A DNA stretch of 64,000 bases from JAHCHG01 sp965214585 (GTDB lineage: Bacteria > Acidobacteriota > Blastocatellia > Pyrinomonadales > Pyrinomonadaceae): contig OZ243957.1 of assembly GCA_965214585.1 (NCBI GenBank), positions 744,001 through 808,000 of the forward strand, read 5' to 3'. This document shows, piece after piece, positions 44,040 to 52,468 of this stretch. Made by a program: the position numbers and the translations under genes. The notes beneath the pieces are model-generated. The model did not search any database. It had not been told where the DNA came from and worked only from the letters and a program-made list of their open reading frames with translations. The number at the start of each line of letters is the position of its first letter. Position 1 is the first letter of the stretch.

Positions 44040-44121
44040 TATCGCGCGATAATTATCAATGCCGAATTATTAATGCCAAATTAATCATTGATAATTAATC
44101 ATTAGGAATTATCGCGCGATA
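44040..44121. repeat. Long hairpin, ATAATTATCAATGCCGAAT family, copy 2
   Basis: Outer arms TATCGCGCGATAATT (44040-44054) and its complement (44107-44121). The inside contains the ATAATTATCAATGCCGAAT segment shared with the hairpin at 7218, although the outer arms differ completely. It lies between convergent genes. Confidence 0.82.
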
Positions 44122-44174
44122 TTAAATTGGTAAATTTATCGAATTATCTTTGTTAAGGATTTTTCTTTTATAAT

Positions 44175-44792
44175 TTACAATTCCGTCGGTTTATCCGAAT
44201 GCGGCACAAAGCATTTTCGGCATCGGGCTTCATATTTTCCGCTTGCGCCGACTTCGACCAATTCTTCCGATTCAAAAGTCCTCTGCGAATAATTCGCGGT
44301 TTGCCCGCAACGGACGCAGATGGCGTGAGTTTTTGTGATAAATTCGGCGATTGAAAGCAACTGCGGCATCGGCTCGAACGGTTTTCCCATAAAATCCTGA
44401 TCTAATCCGGCGATTATCACACGCTTTCCGTTGTTGGCAAGTTCGTTGACGGCTTCGACAATCCCGGCATCGAAAAACTGCCCTTCGTCAATTCCGACAA
44501 CTTCCGTGTCTTCGTCAATTCTCTCAAGCAAATCCTTCGCCGTCATCACGGGATTCGAGATATGCGTCATTCCCGAATGCGACGCGATCTCTTCTTTTGA
44601 GTAGCGATCATCAATGCGCGGTTTGAAAACCTGAACTTTCTGGCGGGCGATGCGGGCGCGATTCAGACGGCGAATCAGTTCTTCGCTTTTTCCCGAAAAC
44701 ATCGAACCGACGATAACTTCTATCCAACCCGTGCCGTTCTTCCGTGTTTTGCGGCGTTCTTCCGTATTGTCGAACAACAATTCTTCAACCAT
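44175..44792 (-). CDS. tdk: Thymidine kinase
   Basis: A 205-residue type II thymidine kinase of the salvage pathway. P loop VIVGSMFSGKSEELIRR, Walker B VVGIDEGQFFD, the lasso segment and zinc ligands CVRCG and CRKC are all present. N-terminal 20 residues extend slightly beyond the usual start. Confidence 0.96.
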   Translation of the reverse strand: MVEELLFDNTEERRKTRKNGTGWIEVIVGSMFSGKSEELIRRLNRARIARQKVQVFKPRIDDRYSKEEIASHSGMTHISNPVMTAKDLLERIDEDTEVVGIDEGQFFDAGIVEAVNELANNGKRVIIAGLDQDFMGKPFEPMPQLLSIAEFITKTHAICVRCGQTANYSQRTFESEELVEVGASGKYEARCRKCFVPHSDKPTEL

Positions 44793-44863
44793 ATTCTGCT
44801 TGTAAATTTCCTTTCGAGTTTTTTGAAAGCGTTTAGATTATCACAGTAATTTGCAATGAAAAA

Positions 44864-44939
44864 GTCAGTAGCGTCGTGCGTAAGCCGATGCGCTCATTGC
44901 GGCTGCATTACGCATCGGCTTACGCACGACGCTACTGAC
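44864..44939. repeat. Palindromic repeat, GTCAGTAGCGTCGGCG family, copy 2
   Basis: Perfect 29-base arms (44864-44892, 44911-44939). Relative to the copy at 25255, CGGCGTAAG is changed to CGTGCGTAAG, and the opposite arm carries the matching change. Confidence 0.9.
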
Positions 44940-44991
44940 AAGAGTTACAATTTTATGGAATTTCACCCGCCAAATTTGCTATCTTAAATTT

Positions 44992-45192
44992 ATGAGTCTG
45001 GAATTTTGTCAAAAGTGCAAAAAACCTTTTTTGGCGAGCAATGAATTTTGCCCGAATTGTCCCGAACCTTACGCTTGGAATCAGGAATCGTGGCTTAATT
45101 TGGGCTGTCTTGCGCTGACGATTGTGCCGCTTTTTCTGTTTATTTTTTTCTGGATTCTAATGTTTGTCGGAGTTATTTCGCGCTTTTTTTAG
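44992..45192 (+). CDS. Small zinc-ribbon membrane protein
   Basis: A 66-residue protein: CQKCKKPF...CPNC zinc ribbon (residues 6-30) followed by one hydrophobic helix (LGCLALTIVPLFLFIFFWILMF). Its end overlaps the convergent peptidase gene by 20 bases. Similar tail-anchored zinc ribbons are common but unassigned. Confidence 0.6.
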   Translation: MSLEFCQKCKKPFLASNEFCPNCPEPYAWNQESWLNLGCLALTIVPLFLFIFFWILMFVGVISRFF

Positions 45193-46771
45193 AATTTTTC
45201 TGTTTCTCGGTTTCGTCTTCCGGCTTTTTCACCAGCGAATTTACAATTTCATCAATAATTTTTGAACTGTCCGATCTTTTTGTAATATTGTTGCTGATAA
45301 TCGCAAAAGCGAGCGTTTCGCCGTCGTCTTTGTCGGCGTAACCGGCAAGCGAATTGACGTATCTTATCGAGCCTGTTTTTCCTAAAATTTTTCCTTTTGC
45401 TTTGCCTAAACGTCCGCTTAAAGTTCCGTCGGTGGCGGCAATCGGCAGAGAATCTTTGAAAACGTCGGCGAATTTCGATTGCGCCGCGAAAATCAGAGCG
45501 CGTCCGAACGCTTCCGGCGTAACGTAATTAAGCCGCGAAAGTCCCGAACCGTCGTGAATTTTGATTTCTTCGGTTGCCACGTCGTTTTCCGCCAGCCATT
45601 TTTTTACGACGGAAGTTCCCGCCGAATCGTCGCCGCGCACTTCCTGCAAATGTCTGTTTTCATCGGGCGCGGTGTCGCCGAAAAGTTTTCCGACGGTTCG
45701 CAAAATCAGTTCGGCGTAGAGATTATTGGAAGTTTTGTTCATTTTCCGCACGATTTGCGCCAAAGTTCCGCTTTCAATTTTAGCGAGTTCAAAAGCGTCT
45801 TCGACGTTCATTTTATTATTGCTCGTCCAATCGGACGATCTCGGCACGCCTTCGACTTTTATGCCTCTTTTTTCGAGCAAACTTTTAAAACTTTTCGCCG
45901 CCCAGAGATTTGAATTATAAACGGCGACGCGCCCCGAAGCCTTGTTTCCGCTGCCCCAAATGTAAATTTTATTATCGGTCAAACCGCGCTTCAAGCCGTA
46001 AGATGCCACTTTACCGTCTTGTTTCGGCTGTAAATTATTCTCGATTTGAACAAAATCCGTCGAAGCCGTCGGCTTGCCGTTTTCTATACGAATTTCGGCT
46101 TGATTTTCGTTAAAAGTCAATGCGGAAGCCTGCGCTCCGTAATACCACTGCAAATCGTTCCAAGTCCAGCCGTCCCCAAGATCATCGCCCTTAAAATAAC
46201 TTTCGTCGCCGACAACATCGCCCTTCACGCTTTTCAAACCCTTTGCTTGAAGCTGATTCGCCAGATTTTCCAAACTTTGCTCATCAAAATCCGGCGCACC
46301 GCGTCCGTAAATCACCAAATCGCCGTTTAAAACGCCGTCCGCACCAATTTGATTTTCTGCAAAAACGGAAGTTTTCCACCGATAATCCGCGCCGAGTTTG
46401 TCGAGTGCGACGATTGCCGTAAGAATTTTTTGAATTGACGCAGGGTTGAAAAGTTTTCGCGCATCCCGCGCCACGACAACGCGCCCGTCTTTTAAATTCA
46501 CGACGAAAACGCCCCAACGAGCGTTTGAAAATTCGCTCTTTTCGATTATTTCGTCAATTCTTTTCGATAGTTCGACATCTTCCGATTTATCGGAAATTTC
46601 CAGAGGTTTAGCGAGATTTATCGTCGGAGCAGGAATTTCAAAAGTATTTTGGTTTGAATTATTTGCATTTTCGCTGTTAATGTCGGCTTTATAACAAGAG
46701 TTTAAGAAAATTCCTGTTATTATTATTGTGAAAATTATTAGTGATCTTATTTTTATGTTGGTGAATTTCAT
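45173..46771 (-). CDS. dacB: D-alanyl-D-alanine carboxypeptidase (PBP4 type)
   Basis: A 532-residue peptidase S13 enzyme that trims or cleaves peptidoglycan cross-links. ATG 46771 starts a lipoprotein-type leader (FLNSC), so it may be anchored. The SxxK motif is SIQK in NPASIQKILTA, SxN is in KTSNNLYAEL, and KTG in ILGKTGSIRY. Domain II insertion (RGAPDFDEQSL...GDESYFKGDDLGDGWTWND) is typical of DacB. Confidence 0.93.
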   Translation of the reverse strand: MKFTNIKIRSLIIFTIIITGIFLNSCYKADINSENANNSNQNTFEIPAPTINLAKPLEISDKSEDVELSKRIDEIIEKSEFSNARWGVFVVNLKDGRVVVARDARKLFNPASIQKILTAIVALDKLGADYRWKTSVFAENQIGADGVLNGDLVIYGRGAPDFDEQSLENLANQLQAKGLKSVKGDVVGDESYFKGDDLGDGWTWNDLQWYYGAQASALTFNENQAEIRIENGKPTASTDFVQIENNLQPKQDGKVASYGLKRGLTDNKIYIWGSGNKASGRVAVYNSNLWAAKSFKSLLEKRGIKVEGVPRSSDWTSNNKMNVEDAFELAKIESGTLAQIVRKMNKTSNNLYAELILRTVGKLFGDTAPDENRHLQEVRGDDSAGTSVVKKWLAENDVATEEIKIHDGSGLSRLNYVTPEAFGRALIFAAQSKFADVFKDSLPIAATDGTLSGRLGKAKGKILGKTGSIRYVNSLAGYADKDDGETLAFAIISNNITKRSDSSKIIDEIVNSLVKKPEDETEKQKNSKKSAK

Positions 46772-46983
46772 TGATCGGTTTATCTGATTAAAAAAACTCT
46801 TTTCGATTCGGGAAGTTTTAAATAGTGTAGCAATTCGGACGGAAAAATTCACGAACTTAATTTGATTTGAAGCGTATTTACAAAGTTGATATTTTATATT
46901 TTAAGTTCGCGCCGTTTAAAAAAGACTGGCTTTTAGAGTAAAATTAAAACAGTTTTCGAGATAGTTTTTTTGGAGAAACACAG

Positions 46984-48495
46984 ATGTCAAGTAAAAATTT
47001 CAAGCAATTCGTAAATTATAAATTTTTAGCGATTTTCGTTTTTGCGGCTTTTCTATTAAGCGGATGCGGTAGTTATTTTGGCGGGCAGCAAGTTCCGGCG
47101 GCAAAAAATCAGCCGCAAGTCGCGCCGCAGCCGGTTGTAATTGACGGTGTTCGCACGTCTTACGCCGATATTGTGGAGAAAACCGCGCCCGCCGTCGTGC
47201 AGATAACTTCCGAAGTCAAAGCCTCCGCACGCCGGCAATCGGGACAGTTTGATTTTGAAGATTTTTTCAAAAATTCGCCGAATGCGCCGCAAATGCCGGA
47301 AAATCAGCCGCAGCAACGTCAGCGCGGATTCGGTTCGGGAGTTATAATCAGCGCGGACGGCACGATTTTGACCAATCATCACGTTGTCGCCGATGCGGAA
47401 AAAATTACCGTTCAGATGAACGACAATAAAACTTATAAAGCAAAAATAGTCGGTTCTGATCCGCCGAGCGATCTGGCGGTTTTGAAGATCGAAGCGGCGG
47501 ATTTGCCGCATTTGAATTTGGGCGATTCGGACAATGTGCGGGTCGGCGATATTATTTTGGCAATCGGAAATCCTCTCGGAATCGGGCAGAGCGTAACGGC
47601 GGGAATCGTTTCCGCGAAAAGCCGCCGGACGGGTTTATCCGACGGAAGTTTTGAAGATTTTCTGCAAATTGACGCGCCGATCAATCGCGGAAACTCCGGC
47701 GGTGCGCTCGTCAATCTAAGCGGAGAATTGATCGGAATAAATTCTCAGATTTTATCGCCTTCGGGCGGAAACATCGGCATCGGTTTTGCGATTCCGTCAA
47801 ATATGGCGAAAACCGTGATGGATCAATTAATCAAAAACGGAAAAGTGCGCCGCGGAATGCTCGGAGTAACCATTCAGAATGTAACGGAAAATATTGCGAA
47901 AAGTTTGCAGTTGGAAAACACGAACGGCGTTTTGGTCGGCAATGTCGGCGAGGGAAGCGCGGCGGAAAAAGCGGGAATCAAGCGCGGCGATATTATTACA
48001 AAATTAAACGGCGAAGCGATTGAAGACAGCAATATGCTTCGCAACAAAGTTGCCGCCACCGCGCCCGGAACTGAAATAAAAGTTACAATCGTGCGCGACG
48101 GCAAGCAATCGGAAGTCAAAGCGGTGCTTGGCGAACTCGAAACGGAAGGCATAAAACCCGACGATTCCGATTCACAAAAAGAAAATAAATCGCCGGACAA
48201 AGCCGAGAAAAACGGTAAACTCGGTCTCAGCCTGCAGCCGCTTACGCCGGAAATCGCCCGCGAACTCGACATTCCGGTTAATACCGGCGGCATCGTCGTA
48301 ACCGATGTCGAACCAAACGGCGCGGCGGCGGAAGAAGGAATCAGACGCGGCGACATAATTCTGGAAATCAACCGACAGCAGGTTAATACTCTGACCGACG
48401 TTCAAGCCGCCATCGAAAAAAGCGGAAATCGTCCCGTTCTCCTGCTGATTTCGCGCGGCGGACAAACGACTTATCTAACAATTACGCCGCAGTAA
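46984..48495 (+). CDS. HtrA/DegP-type serine protease
   Basis: A 503-residue periplasmic protease. A lipobox (LLSGC) near residue 24 suggests a lipid anchor. Catalytic triad: His in LTNHHVVA, Asp in SDLAVLK, Ser in NRGNSGGAL. Two PDZ domains follow (about 275-375 and 400-500), with NGVLVGNVGEGSAAEKAGIKRGD and GGIVVTDVEPNGAAAEEGIRRGD. It degrades or refolds damaged envelope proteins. It forms a single-gene unit. Confidence 0.96.
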   Translation: MSSKNFKQFVNYKFLAIFVFAAFLLSGCGSYFGGQQVPAAKNQPQVAPQPVVIDGVRTSYADIVEKTAPAVVQITSEVKASARRQSGQFDFEDFFKNSPNAPQMPENQPQQRQRGFGSGVIISADGTILTNHHVVADAEKITVQMNDNKTYKAKIVGSDPPSDLAVLKIEAADLPHLNLGDSDNVRVGDIILAIGNPLGIGQSVTAGIVSAKSRRTGLSDGSFEDFLQIDAPINRGNSGGALVNLSGELIGINSQILSPSGGNIGIGFAIPSNMAKTVMDQLIKNGKVRRGMLGVTIQNVTENIAKSLQLENTNGVLVGNVGEGSAAEKAGIKRGDIITKLNGEAIEDSNMLRNKVAATAPGTEIKVTIVRDGKQSEVKAVLGELETEGIKPDDSDSQKENKSPDKAEKNGKLGLSLQPLTPEIARELDIPVNTGGIVVTDVEPNGAAAEEGIRRGDIILEINRQQVNTLTDVQAAIEKSGNRPVLLLISRGGQTTYLTITPQ

Positions 48496-48515
48496 AACGG
48501 AATTAAAGATTTGAT

Positions 48516-48556
48516 GTTCAAGATTAAATTTTACCTTGAATCTTGAACTTTTAACC
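48516..48556 (+). terminator. Possible terminator after the HtrA-type gene
   Basis: Arms GTTCAAGATT (48516-48525) and AATCTTGAAC (48539-48548) followed by TTTTAACC. The stem is AT-rich, so strength is moderate. Confidence 0.6.
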
Positions 48557-48615
48557 TTGAATAAAAATAAAAAGGTGTTACAGTCTTTAAAAACTGAACG
48601 ACCTTAAAACTAACT

Positions 48616-49011
48616 ATGAAAAAATTTAACCTAATTATCATTTTAGCATTTATTTCCTTTTTTACGGCAACGGCTTCTGCACAAGCAGTTTCCAAACAGC
48701 CATCTGCCGAGTTGCGCCTTAAACAAATCGAACTTGCAAATTTACTGGTCAAAGTATCCGAAATCGAGTTGTTGCAATTAAAACAACAGCGTAATAATTT
48801 AAGGCAAAGATATACTGATGCTTACGAGCCTTTAGTGCAATTAAACAGGCAAGTTGAAGCCAAAGAGCAGGAACTGAAAAATTTGAAGATTAGAGAAATT
48901 AAAGAAAAAGAAGACTTTGAAAAGAATTTGCCGAACAACCAAATCCAATTAATGAAATTACTCGTAATTCAAAATCAGAAAATTATTGAACTTCTTAGAG
49001 AATCAAAATGA
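48616..49011 (+). CDS. Small exported coiled-coil protein
   Basis: A 131-residue protein with a signal peptide (cleavage near ASAQ) and a long charged helix (LRLKQIELANLLVKVSEIEL, NRQVEAKEQELKNLKI). It is similar in build to the protein at 11926, including the Y...P.V-like segment RYTDAYEPLVQ. Its stop overlaps the next tiny gene by ATGA. Confidence 0.62.
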   Translation: MKKFNLIIILAFISFFTATASAQAVSKQPSAELRLKQIELANLLVKVSEIELLQLKQQRNNLRQRYTDAYEPLVQLNRQVEAKEQELKNLKIREIKEKEDFEKNLPNNQIQLMKLLVIQNQKIIELLRESK

Positions 49012-49130
49012 CCGAAGAAACATTAATCAACGAGATCGCGCAGATCAAAGCGATACTTAATACAATGCTCGATTTCCAACGCGTTTTAATTGAATCTTTG
49101 AGTAAAAAAGATTTGGTAAACATTTTTTGA
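49008..49130 (+). CDS. 40-residue protein coupled to the upstream gene
   Basis: MTEETLINEIAQIKAILN followed by TMLDFQRVLIESLSKKDL: one amphipathic helix. The ATG overlaps the stop of the coiled-coil gene (ATGA), which supports translation. It might pair with the upstream coiled coil. Too short for most gene callers. Confidence 0.5.
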   Translation: MTEETLINEIAQIKAILNTMLDFQRVLIESLSKKDLVNIF

Positions 49131-49202
49131 CGGTTTTTTCGCATTTCTTTGTCCGTTTTAGTCCCAACTGTCGCCGAATTTTTACAAATTTCAAGCAAAA
49201 GA

Positions 49203-49243
49203 AAAAAGGTCGCTCAACTTTTCAAAAGTTGAGCGACCTTTTT
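49203..49243. terminator. Strong terminator
   Basis: Perfect 20-base arms (49203-49222, 49224-49243) around a single C, rich in A and T at the ends so it works on either strand. It ends the 48616-49130 pair and also lies downstream of the minus-strand tRNA-Pro. Confidence 0.92.
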
Positions 49244-49255
49244 ATTTTCATCATT

Positions 49256-49329
49256 TCGGGACGGCAAGATTTGAACTTGCGACCTCACCCACCCCAAGGG
49301 TGCGCGCTACCGGGCTGCGCTACGCCCCG
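49256..49329 (-). tRNA. tRNA-Pro(GGG)
   Basis: A complete cloverleaf on the minus strand: acceptor CGGGGCG pairing with CGTCCCG, anticodon stem CACCC/GGGTG with loop TTGGGGT (anticodon GGG), and T loop TTCAAAT. CCA is not encoded. It stands apart from the array and looks canonical. Confidence 0.93.
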
Positions 49330-49376
49330 TCAATCCGGTTTATTCAGATTAGAAACGATTGCGCCGTTTGTCAAAT

Positions 49377-49910
49377 TCAATATTTTCTTTGCGCGGCATT
49401 CATTTCTTCGACCGGATTTACTTTCAGCATTTCCCTGAGTTCGAGAAGCTGCGAAGCGAGCGAAGAAAGTGCTTCGCGGCGTTCTTCGTCGAGTTCCGAA
49501 ACGTCCGCGTCTTCCGAATCGTCAAAATCTTCGATGCTGCCGAGTTCGATATCTTCGACCTCGATTTCTTCTTCGGCTTCGTTTGCTTTTACTTCCCTGA
49601 TATAATCTTTTTTCTCGTTTTCCGAATGGACGATCTTCAAACGGCTTTGGTCGCGCATCTCGCCCTGCAATTTCTTTTTCGCGCCCGCAATCGTGTATAA
49701 ATCTTCATACAAAAGTTCTTTGATGTGAAGCGCGATCTCAACATCGCGGCGGCGGTAACTTCTCTGCCCCGAACGGTTTTTCTGCGGCGAAAGCTGCGGA
49801 AATTCGCTTTCCCAATACCGCAGAACGTGCGCCTGCACTTCAACGATGTCGCACACTTCGCCGATTTTAAAGAAAATTTTCTCTGGAATTACAACTGCCT
49901 GTTGTCCCAT
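49377..49910 (-). CDS. MerR family regulator
   Basis: A 177-residue regulator. The N-terminal winged helix reads FFKIGEVCDIVEVQAHVLRY then WESEFPQLSPQ, the MerR type without metal-binding Cys. The C-terminal part is very acidic (EEEIEVEDIELGSIEDFDDS) with a helical tail. ATG 49910 follows AGAGG at good spacing. Ligand unknown; this form is common in bacteria near translation genes. Confidence 0.9.
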   Translation of the reverse strand: MGQQAVVIPEKIFFKIGEVCDIVEVQAHVLRYWESEFPQLSPQKNRSGQRSYRRRDVEIALHIKELLYEDLYTIAGAKKKLQGEMRDQSRLKIVHSENEKKDYIREVKANEAEEEIEVEDIELGSIEDFDDSEDADVSELDEERREALSSLASQLLELREMLKVNPVEEMNAAQRKY

Positions 49911-50008
49911 TTTCACCTCTCGATATGTTAAAGTTTTTTATAAGTTCGCCGTCGTTATTGTAAGTATTTACGGAATTTATGTCAATAGATTTTTTATGAA
50001 ATTATTAA

Positions 50009-50081
50009 GTCAGTAGCGTCGGCGTAAGCCGATGCGTCAATGCGGATGTTGAACGCATCGGCTTACGCCGACGCTGCTGAC
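50009..50081. repeat. Palindromic repeat, GTCAGTAGCGTCGGCG family, copy 3
   Basis: Arms 50009-50036 and 50054-50081, 28 bases with one mismatch (wobble). Ends 20 bases before the thiL start. Confidence 0.88.
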
Positions 50082-50101
50082 CAAAGTTTTCAAACGATTA
50101 T

Positions 50102-51073
50102 ATGAAATCCGAATTTCAGTTTCTCGAAAGTATCCGAAACAAATTTAATTTGTCGAAAACAGGCGACGATTGCGCCGTTTTGCCGAAAAACGCCGCAACG
50201 GATTCCGTGATTACGACGGATTTGCTCGTCGAAGATGTAGATTTTCGGCTCAAGTGGACAAAGCCCGAATTTATCGGACACAAAGCGTTGGCGGTTTCGC
50301 TTTCCGACGTTGCGGCGATGGGCGCGAAACCCGTCTGGTCAATGCTCTCAATCGGCGTTCCCGAAAAAATCTGGAAAACGGATTTTGTTGAGAGATTTTA
50401 CGACGGTTATATGAGTTTGGCTGAAAAATTCAACGTCGAACTCGTCGGCGGCGACGTTTCAAAAACTACTGAAAAAGTCGTGATTGATTCGATTGTCGCG
50501 GGCGAAGTTAAAAAGGGAAAAGCCGTTTTGCGTTCGACGGCAAAAGTCGGCGATTCAATTTTCGTAACGGGAAAATTAGGCGGCGCGGCGGGCGGTTTAT
50601 ATTTGCTCGAAAACGGCGAAAGATTTGATGAAAACACTTCAAACGCTTCTTTTGAAAAACTGATTTTGCGTCAATTAAAACCGAATCCACAAGCAGAAAT
50701 CGGACAATTTCTCGGCGCAAACGATTTGGCAACTTCGATGATAGATTTAAGCGACGGACTTTCAAGCGATTTACGGCATATTTGCGATGCAAGCGAAGTC
50801 GGCGCGAAAATTTTCGCCGAAAAAATTCCGATTGACGAAAATTTGAGAGAAATTTCATCCGAAAATTTGGATTTTTTAAATTTTGCACTTCACGGCGGAG
50901 AAGATTTTGAACTTCTTTTCACCGCAGATGAGAAAAAAATGAAAAAAATTTTGCAAAGAAATTCGGTCGAATTTCATCATATTGGATACACAACGGAAAC
51001 CGTTGGAAAGATTGAACTTATCAGGGACGGACAGAGCGAGATTTTACAGCCGAAAGGTTACGTTCATTTTTAG
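50102..51073 (+). CDS. thiL: Thiamine-monophosphate kinase
   Basis: A 323-residue enzyme phosphorylating TMP to thiamine diphosphate. Conserved segments: TGDDCAVL, TTDLLVEDVDFRL, GHKALAVSLSDVAAMGAKP, LVGGDVSK, VTGKLGGAAGGL, MIDLSDGLSSDL and LHGGEDFELLFT. Length fits the family. Confidence 0.96.
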   Translation: MKSEFQFLESIRNKFNLSKTGDDCAVLPKNAATDSVITTDLLVEDVDFRLKWTKPEFIGHKALAVSLSDVAAMGAKPVWSMLSIGVPEKIWKTDFVERFYDGYMSLAEKFNVELVGGDVSKTTEKVVIDSIVAGEVKKGKAVLRSTAKVGDSIFVTGKLGGAAGGLYLLENGERFDENTSNASFEKLILRQLKPNPQAEIGQFLGANDLATSMIDLSDGLSSDLRHICDASEVGAKIFAEKIPIDENLREISSENLDFLNFALHGGEDFELLFTADEKKMKKILQRNSVEFHHIGYTTETVGKIELIRDGQSEILQPKGYVHF

Positions 51074-51100
51074 TTTTTTAATTTTTTTTGCAAAAAACTC

Positions 51101-51131
51101 TTGACACGCTCGTTCGTTTTATGGTTATACT
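51101..51131 (+). promoter_or_regulatory. Putative sigma-70-type promoter of the RNA island
   Basis: TTGACA (51101-51106) and TATACT (51126-51131) are 19 bases apart, slightly wide. It precedes the small ORF at 51185 and the structured leader region. Confidence 0.5.
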
Positions 51132-51184
51132 CAAAACCATTCGCTTCGTGCGAATTTTAGAAAATTTTTTTAGGAGATAATTTC

Positions 51185-51349
51185 GTGATTCATACTTGGA
51201 CACATACAACGAAGAATACAAACGGCTCAACCGCCTCGAAACAGATGCGGTTTGGTAAATGGCTGAGTGTATCTTTGTGTGCGAGTTTTGAAATTAGAAA
51301 TTATCAACCGAACCTCGATGCGTTAAATCGCATAGAGAGAAAGAGTTAG
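51185..51349 (+). CDS. 54-residue ORF in the leader of the RNA island
   Basis: GTG start with AGGAG eight bases upstream, reading MIHTWTHTTKNTNGSTASKQ and RFGKWLSVSLCASFEIRNYQ, ending before a 9-base GC hairpin (51355-51363 with 51372-51380). A terminator follows at 51447. No family recognised. It may be a real small protein or a translated leader. Confidence 0.4.
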   Translation: MIHTWTHTTKNTNGSTASKQMRFGKWLSVSLCASFEIRNYQPNLDALNRIERKS

Positions 51350-51446
51350 TATAGCGGGAGCGGCTTCGTTTCCGCTCCCGAAATTAAAATTCAGCGAGTT
51401 ATTTTCTTTACGGAAAATTTTATAAAGACTCGAATTTATTTTTAGG

Positions 51447-51495
51447 AGCGGCAACGCAAAGTTCTCGAAACAGAATTTTTGTGCTGCCGCTTTTT
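51447..51495 (+). terminator. Terminator of the leader unit
   Basis: AGCGGCA (51447-51453) pairs with TGCCGCT (51485-51491), extended inward by CGCAAA with TTTGTG, then five T. It makes 51101-51495 a self-contained transcript. Confidence 0.72.
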
Positions 51496-51533
51496 CGTTT
51501 TTGATATTTGACAACTGAATAACCGAAAACAAG

Positions 51534-51592
51534 TTTTGAGGTCGCCACGACGGTTTGCTCGAAGATGAGAAACCTTCGGGCGACGCTCAAAA
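51534..51592 (+). ncRNA. Candidate structured RNA hairpin
   Basis: TTTTGAG and GTCGCC (51534-51546) pair with GGCGAC and CTCAAAA (51579-51592) with one bulged G; an inner stem GGTTT/AAACC holds CTCGAAGATGAG. The 13-pair stem at the head of the tRNA array suggests a folded RNA or processing signal. Identity unknown. Confidence 0.4.
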
Positions 51593-51605
51593 CAAAATGC
51601 AAAAT

Positions 51606-51746
51606 AAAAAAGGCAGAGAGTTCTGGAAAAATCTGCTTCTTCAAATCAAAACTTTGGCGAGTTCATCGAAGAAGCAAATCTTTAAGCGACTTTTATTCGG
51701 GGCATTTCTGCGCCCGAAGTCTGTCTGAAACTTCTCTGCCTTTTTT
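51606..51746 (+). ncRNA. Candidate structured RNA, 141 bases
   Basis: The ends pair perfectly over 14 bases (51606-51619 with 51733-51746, AGGCAGAGA/TCTCTGCCT core). Inside are a 9-base stem TGCTTCTTC/GAAGAAGCA and a GC hairpin CGGG...CCCG. The 3' arm ends in six T, so it could be an independent small RNA with intrinsic termination. A comparably built element is at 55041. Confidence 0.5.
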
Positions 51747-51775
51747 ATTTTACACGATTTTTTATTTTTTACGAT

Positions 51776-51848
51776 GTGGATGTAGTTCAAAGGACAAGAA
51801 CGATGGTCTTCCAAACCGTAGATGCGGGTTCGATTCCCGCCATCCACT
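51776..51848 (+). tRNA. tRNA-Gly(UCC), array member 1
   Basis: Acceptor GTGGATG/CATCCAC, anticodon loop CTTCCAA (TCC), T loop TTCGATT. Encoded CCA follows at 51849-51851. Canonical shape. Confidence 0.93.
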
Positions 51849-51873
51849 CCAACGATTTTGGACATTTTTTTGA

Positions 51874-51959
51874 GCATCGGTTTTCTATTGGTAAAGATAG
51901 GCGGTCTGTAAAACCGTCGCGCGTTTCGCGCTGTGAAGGTTCAAATCCTTCCCGATGCA
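51874..51959 (+). tRNA. tRNA-Tyr(GUA), array member 2
   Basis: Acceptor GCATCGG/CCGATGC, anticodon loop CTGTAAA (GTA), long variable arm (CGCG...CGCG) as expected for bacterial Tyr. No encoded CCA. Confidence 0.92.
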
Positions 51960-51992
51960 ATTTTATTTTGAAAACAAATCCAAAATCAAAAT

Positions 51993-52070
51993 GGGGGCGT
52001 AGCTCAAACGGAAAATAAGAGCAGCTCACTACGAATGAGCAGGTTGTAGGTTCGAGTCCTACCGTTCCCT
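51993..52070 (+). tRNA. tRNA-Arg(ACG), array member 3
   Basis: Acceptor GGGGGCG/CGTTCCC (two wobble pairs), anticodon loop CTACGAA (ACG), enlarged D loop. Encoded CCA 52071-52073. Confidence 0.88.
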
Positions 52071-52079
52071 CCAAATTTC

Positions 52080-52151
52080 AGGAGCGTAAGTTAATCGGCA
52101 AACTGTCGGATTCCAAACCCGAAATTCTCCGTTCAAATCGGAGCGTTCCTG
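52080..52151 (+). tRNA. tRNA-Trp(CCA), array member 4
   Basis: Acceptor AGGAGCG/CGTTCCT, anticodon loop TTCCAAA (CCA) closed by an A-C mismatch, T loop TTCAAAT, discriminator G, encoded CCA 52152-52154. The weak anticodon stem marks it as divergent. Confidence 0.85.
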
Positions 52152-52197
52152 CCAGTTTTATTTTAGATTTTGGATTTTTATCTGAAGTTTTCATCAA

Positions 52198-52280
52198 GGA
52201 AGAGATGTCCGAATGGCTGGGCAGCGGTCTTGAAAACCGCCGCGAGAAATCGCTTGCAGGTTCGAATCCTGTTTCTTCCG
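52198..52280 (+). tRNA. tRNA-Ser(UGA), array member 5
   Basis: Acceptor GGAAGAG/TTCTTCC, anticodon loop CTTGAAA (TGA), variable arm present but short, discriminator G, CCA at 52281-52283. Confidence 0.9.
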
Positions 52281-52383
52281 CCAGTTTGATTTTGGATTTG
52301 TGATTTCGGATTTTGGATCGTTGTTGATTCAAAATCTTGTCGTTGTTTATCTCACAATCGCAAATCCAAAACCTCACAACAAT

Positions 52384-52456
52384 TTTGGGATCGTCTAATT
52401 CGGCAGGACGCACGATTCTGGATCGTGAAATAAAGGTTCAAATCCTTTTCCCAAAG
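52384..52456 (+). tRNA. tRNA-Gln(CUG), array member 6
   Basis: Acceptor TTTGGGA/TCCCAAA, anticodon stem CACGA/TCGTG with loop TTCTGGA (CTG), D stem of three pairs, CCA at 52457-52459. Confidence 0.88.
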
Positions 52457-52468
52457 CCAACTTTTTTT

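Noticed and set aside
51101..51746. tmRNA, RNase P RNA or 6S RNA
   Set aside because: No tag-peptide frame with ALAA end, no RNase P core words, and no 6S-like central bubble could be found.
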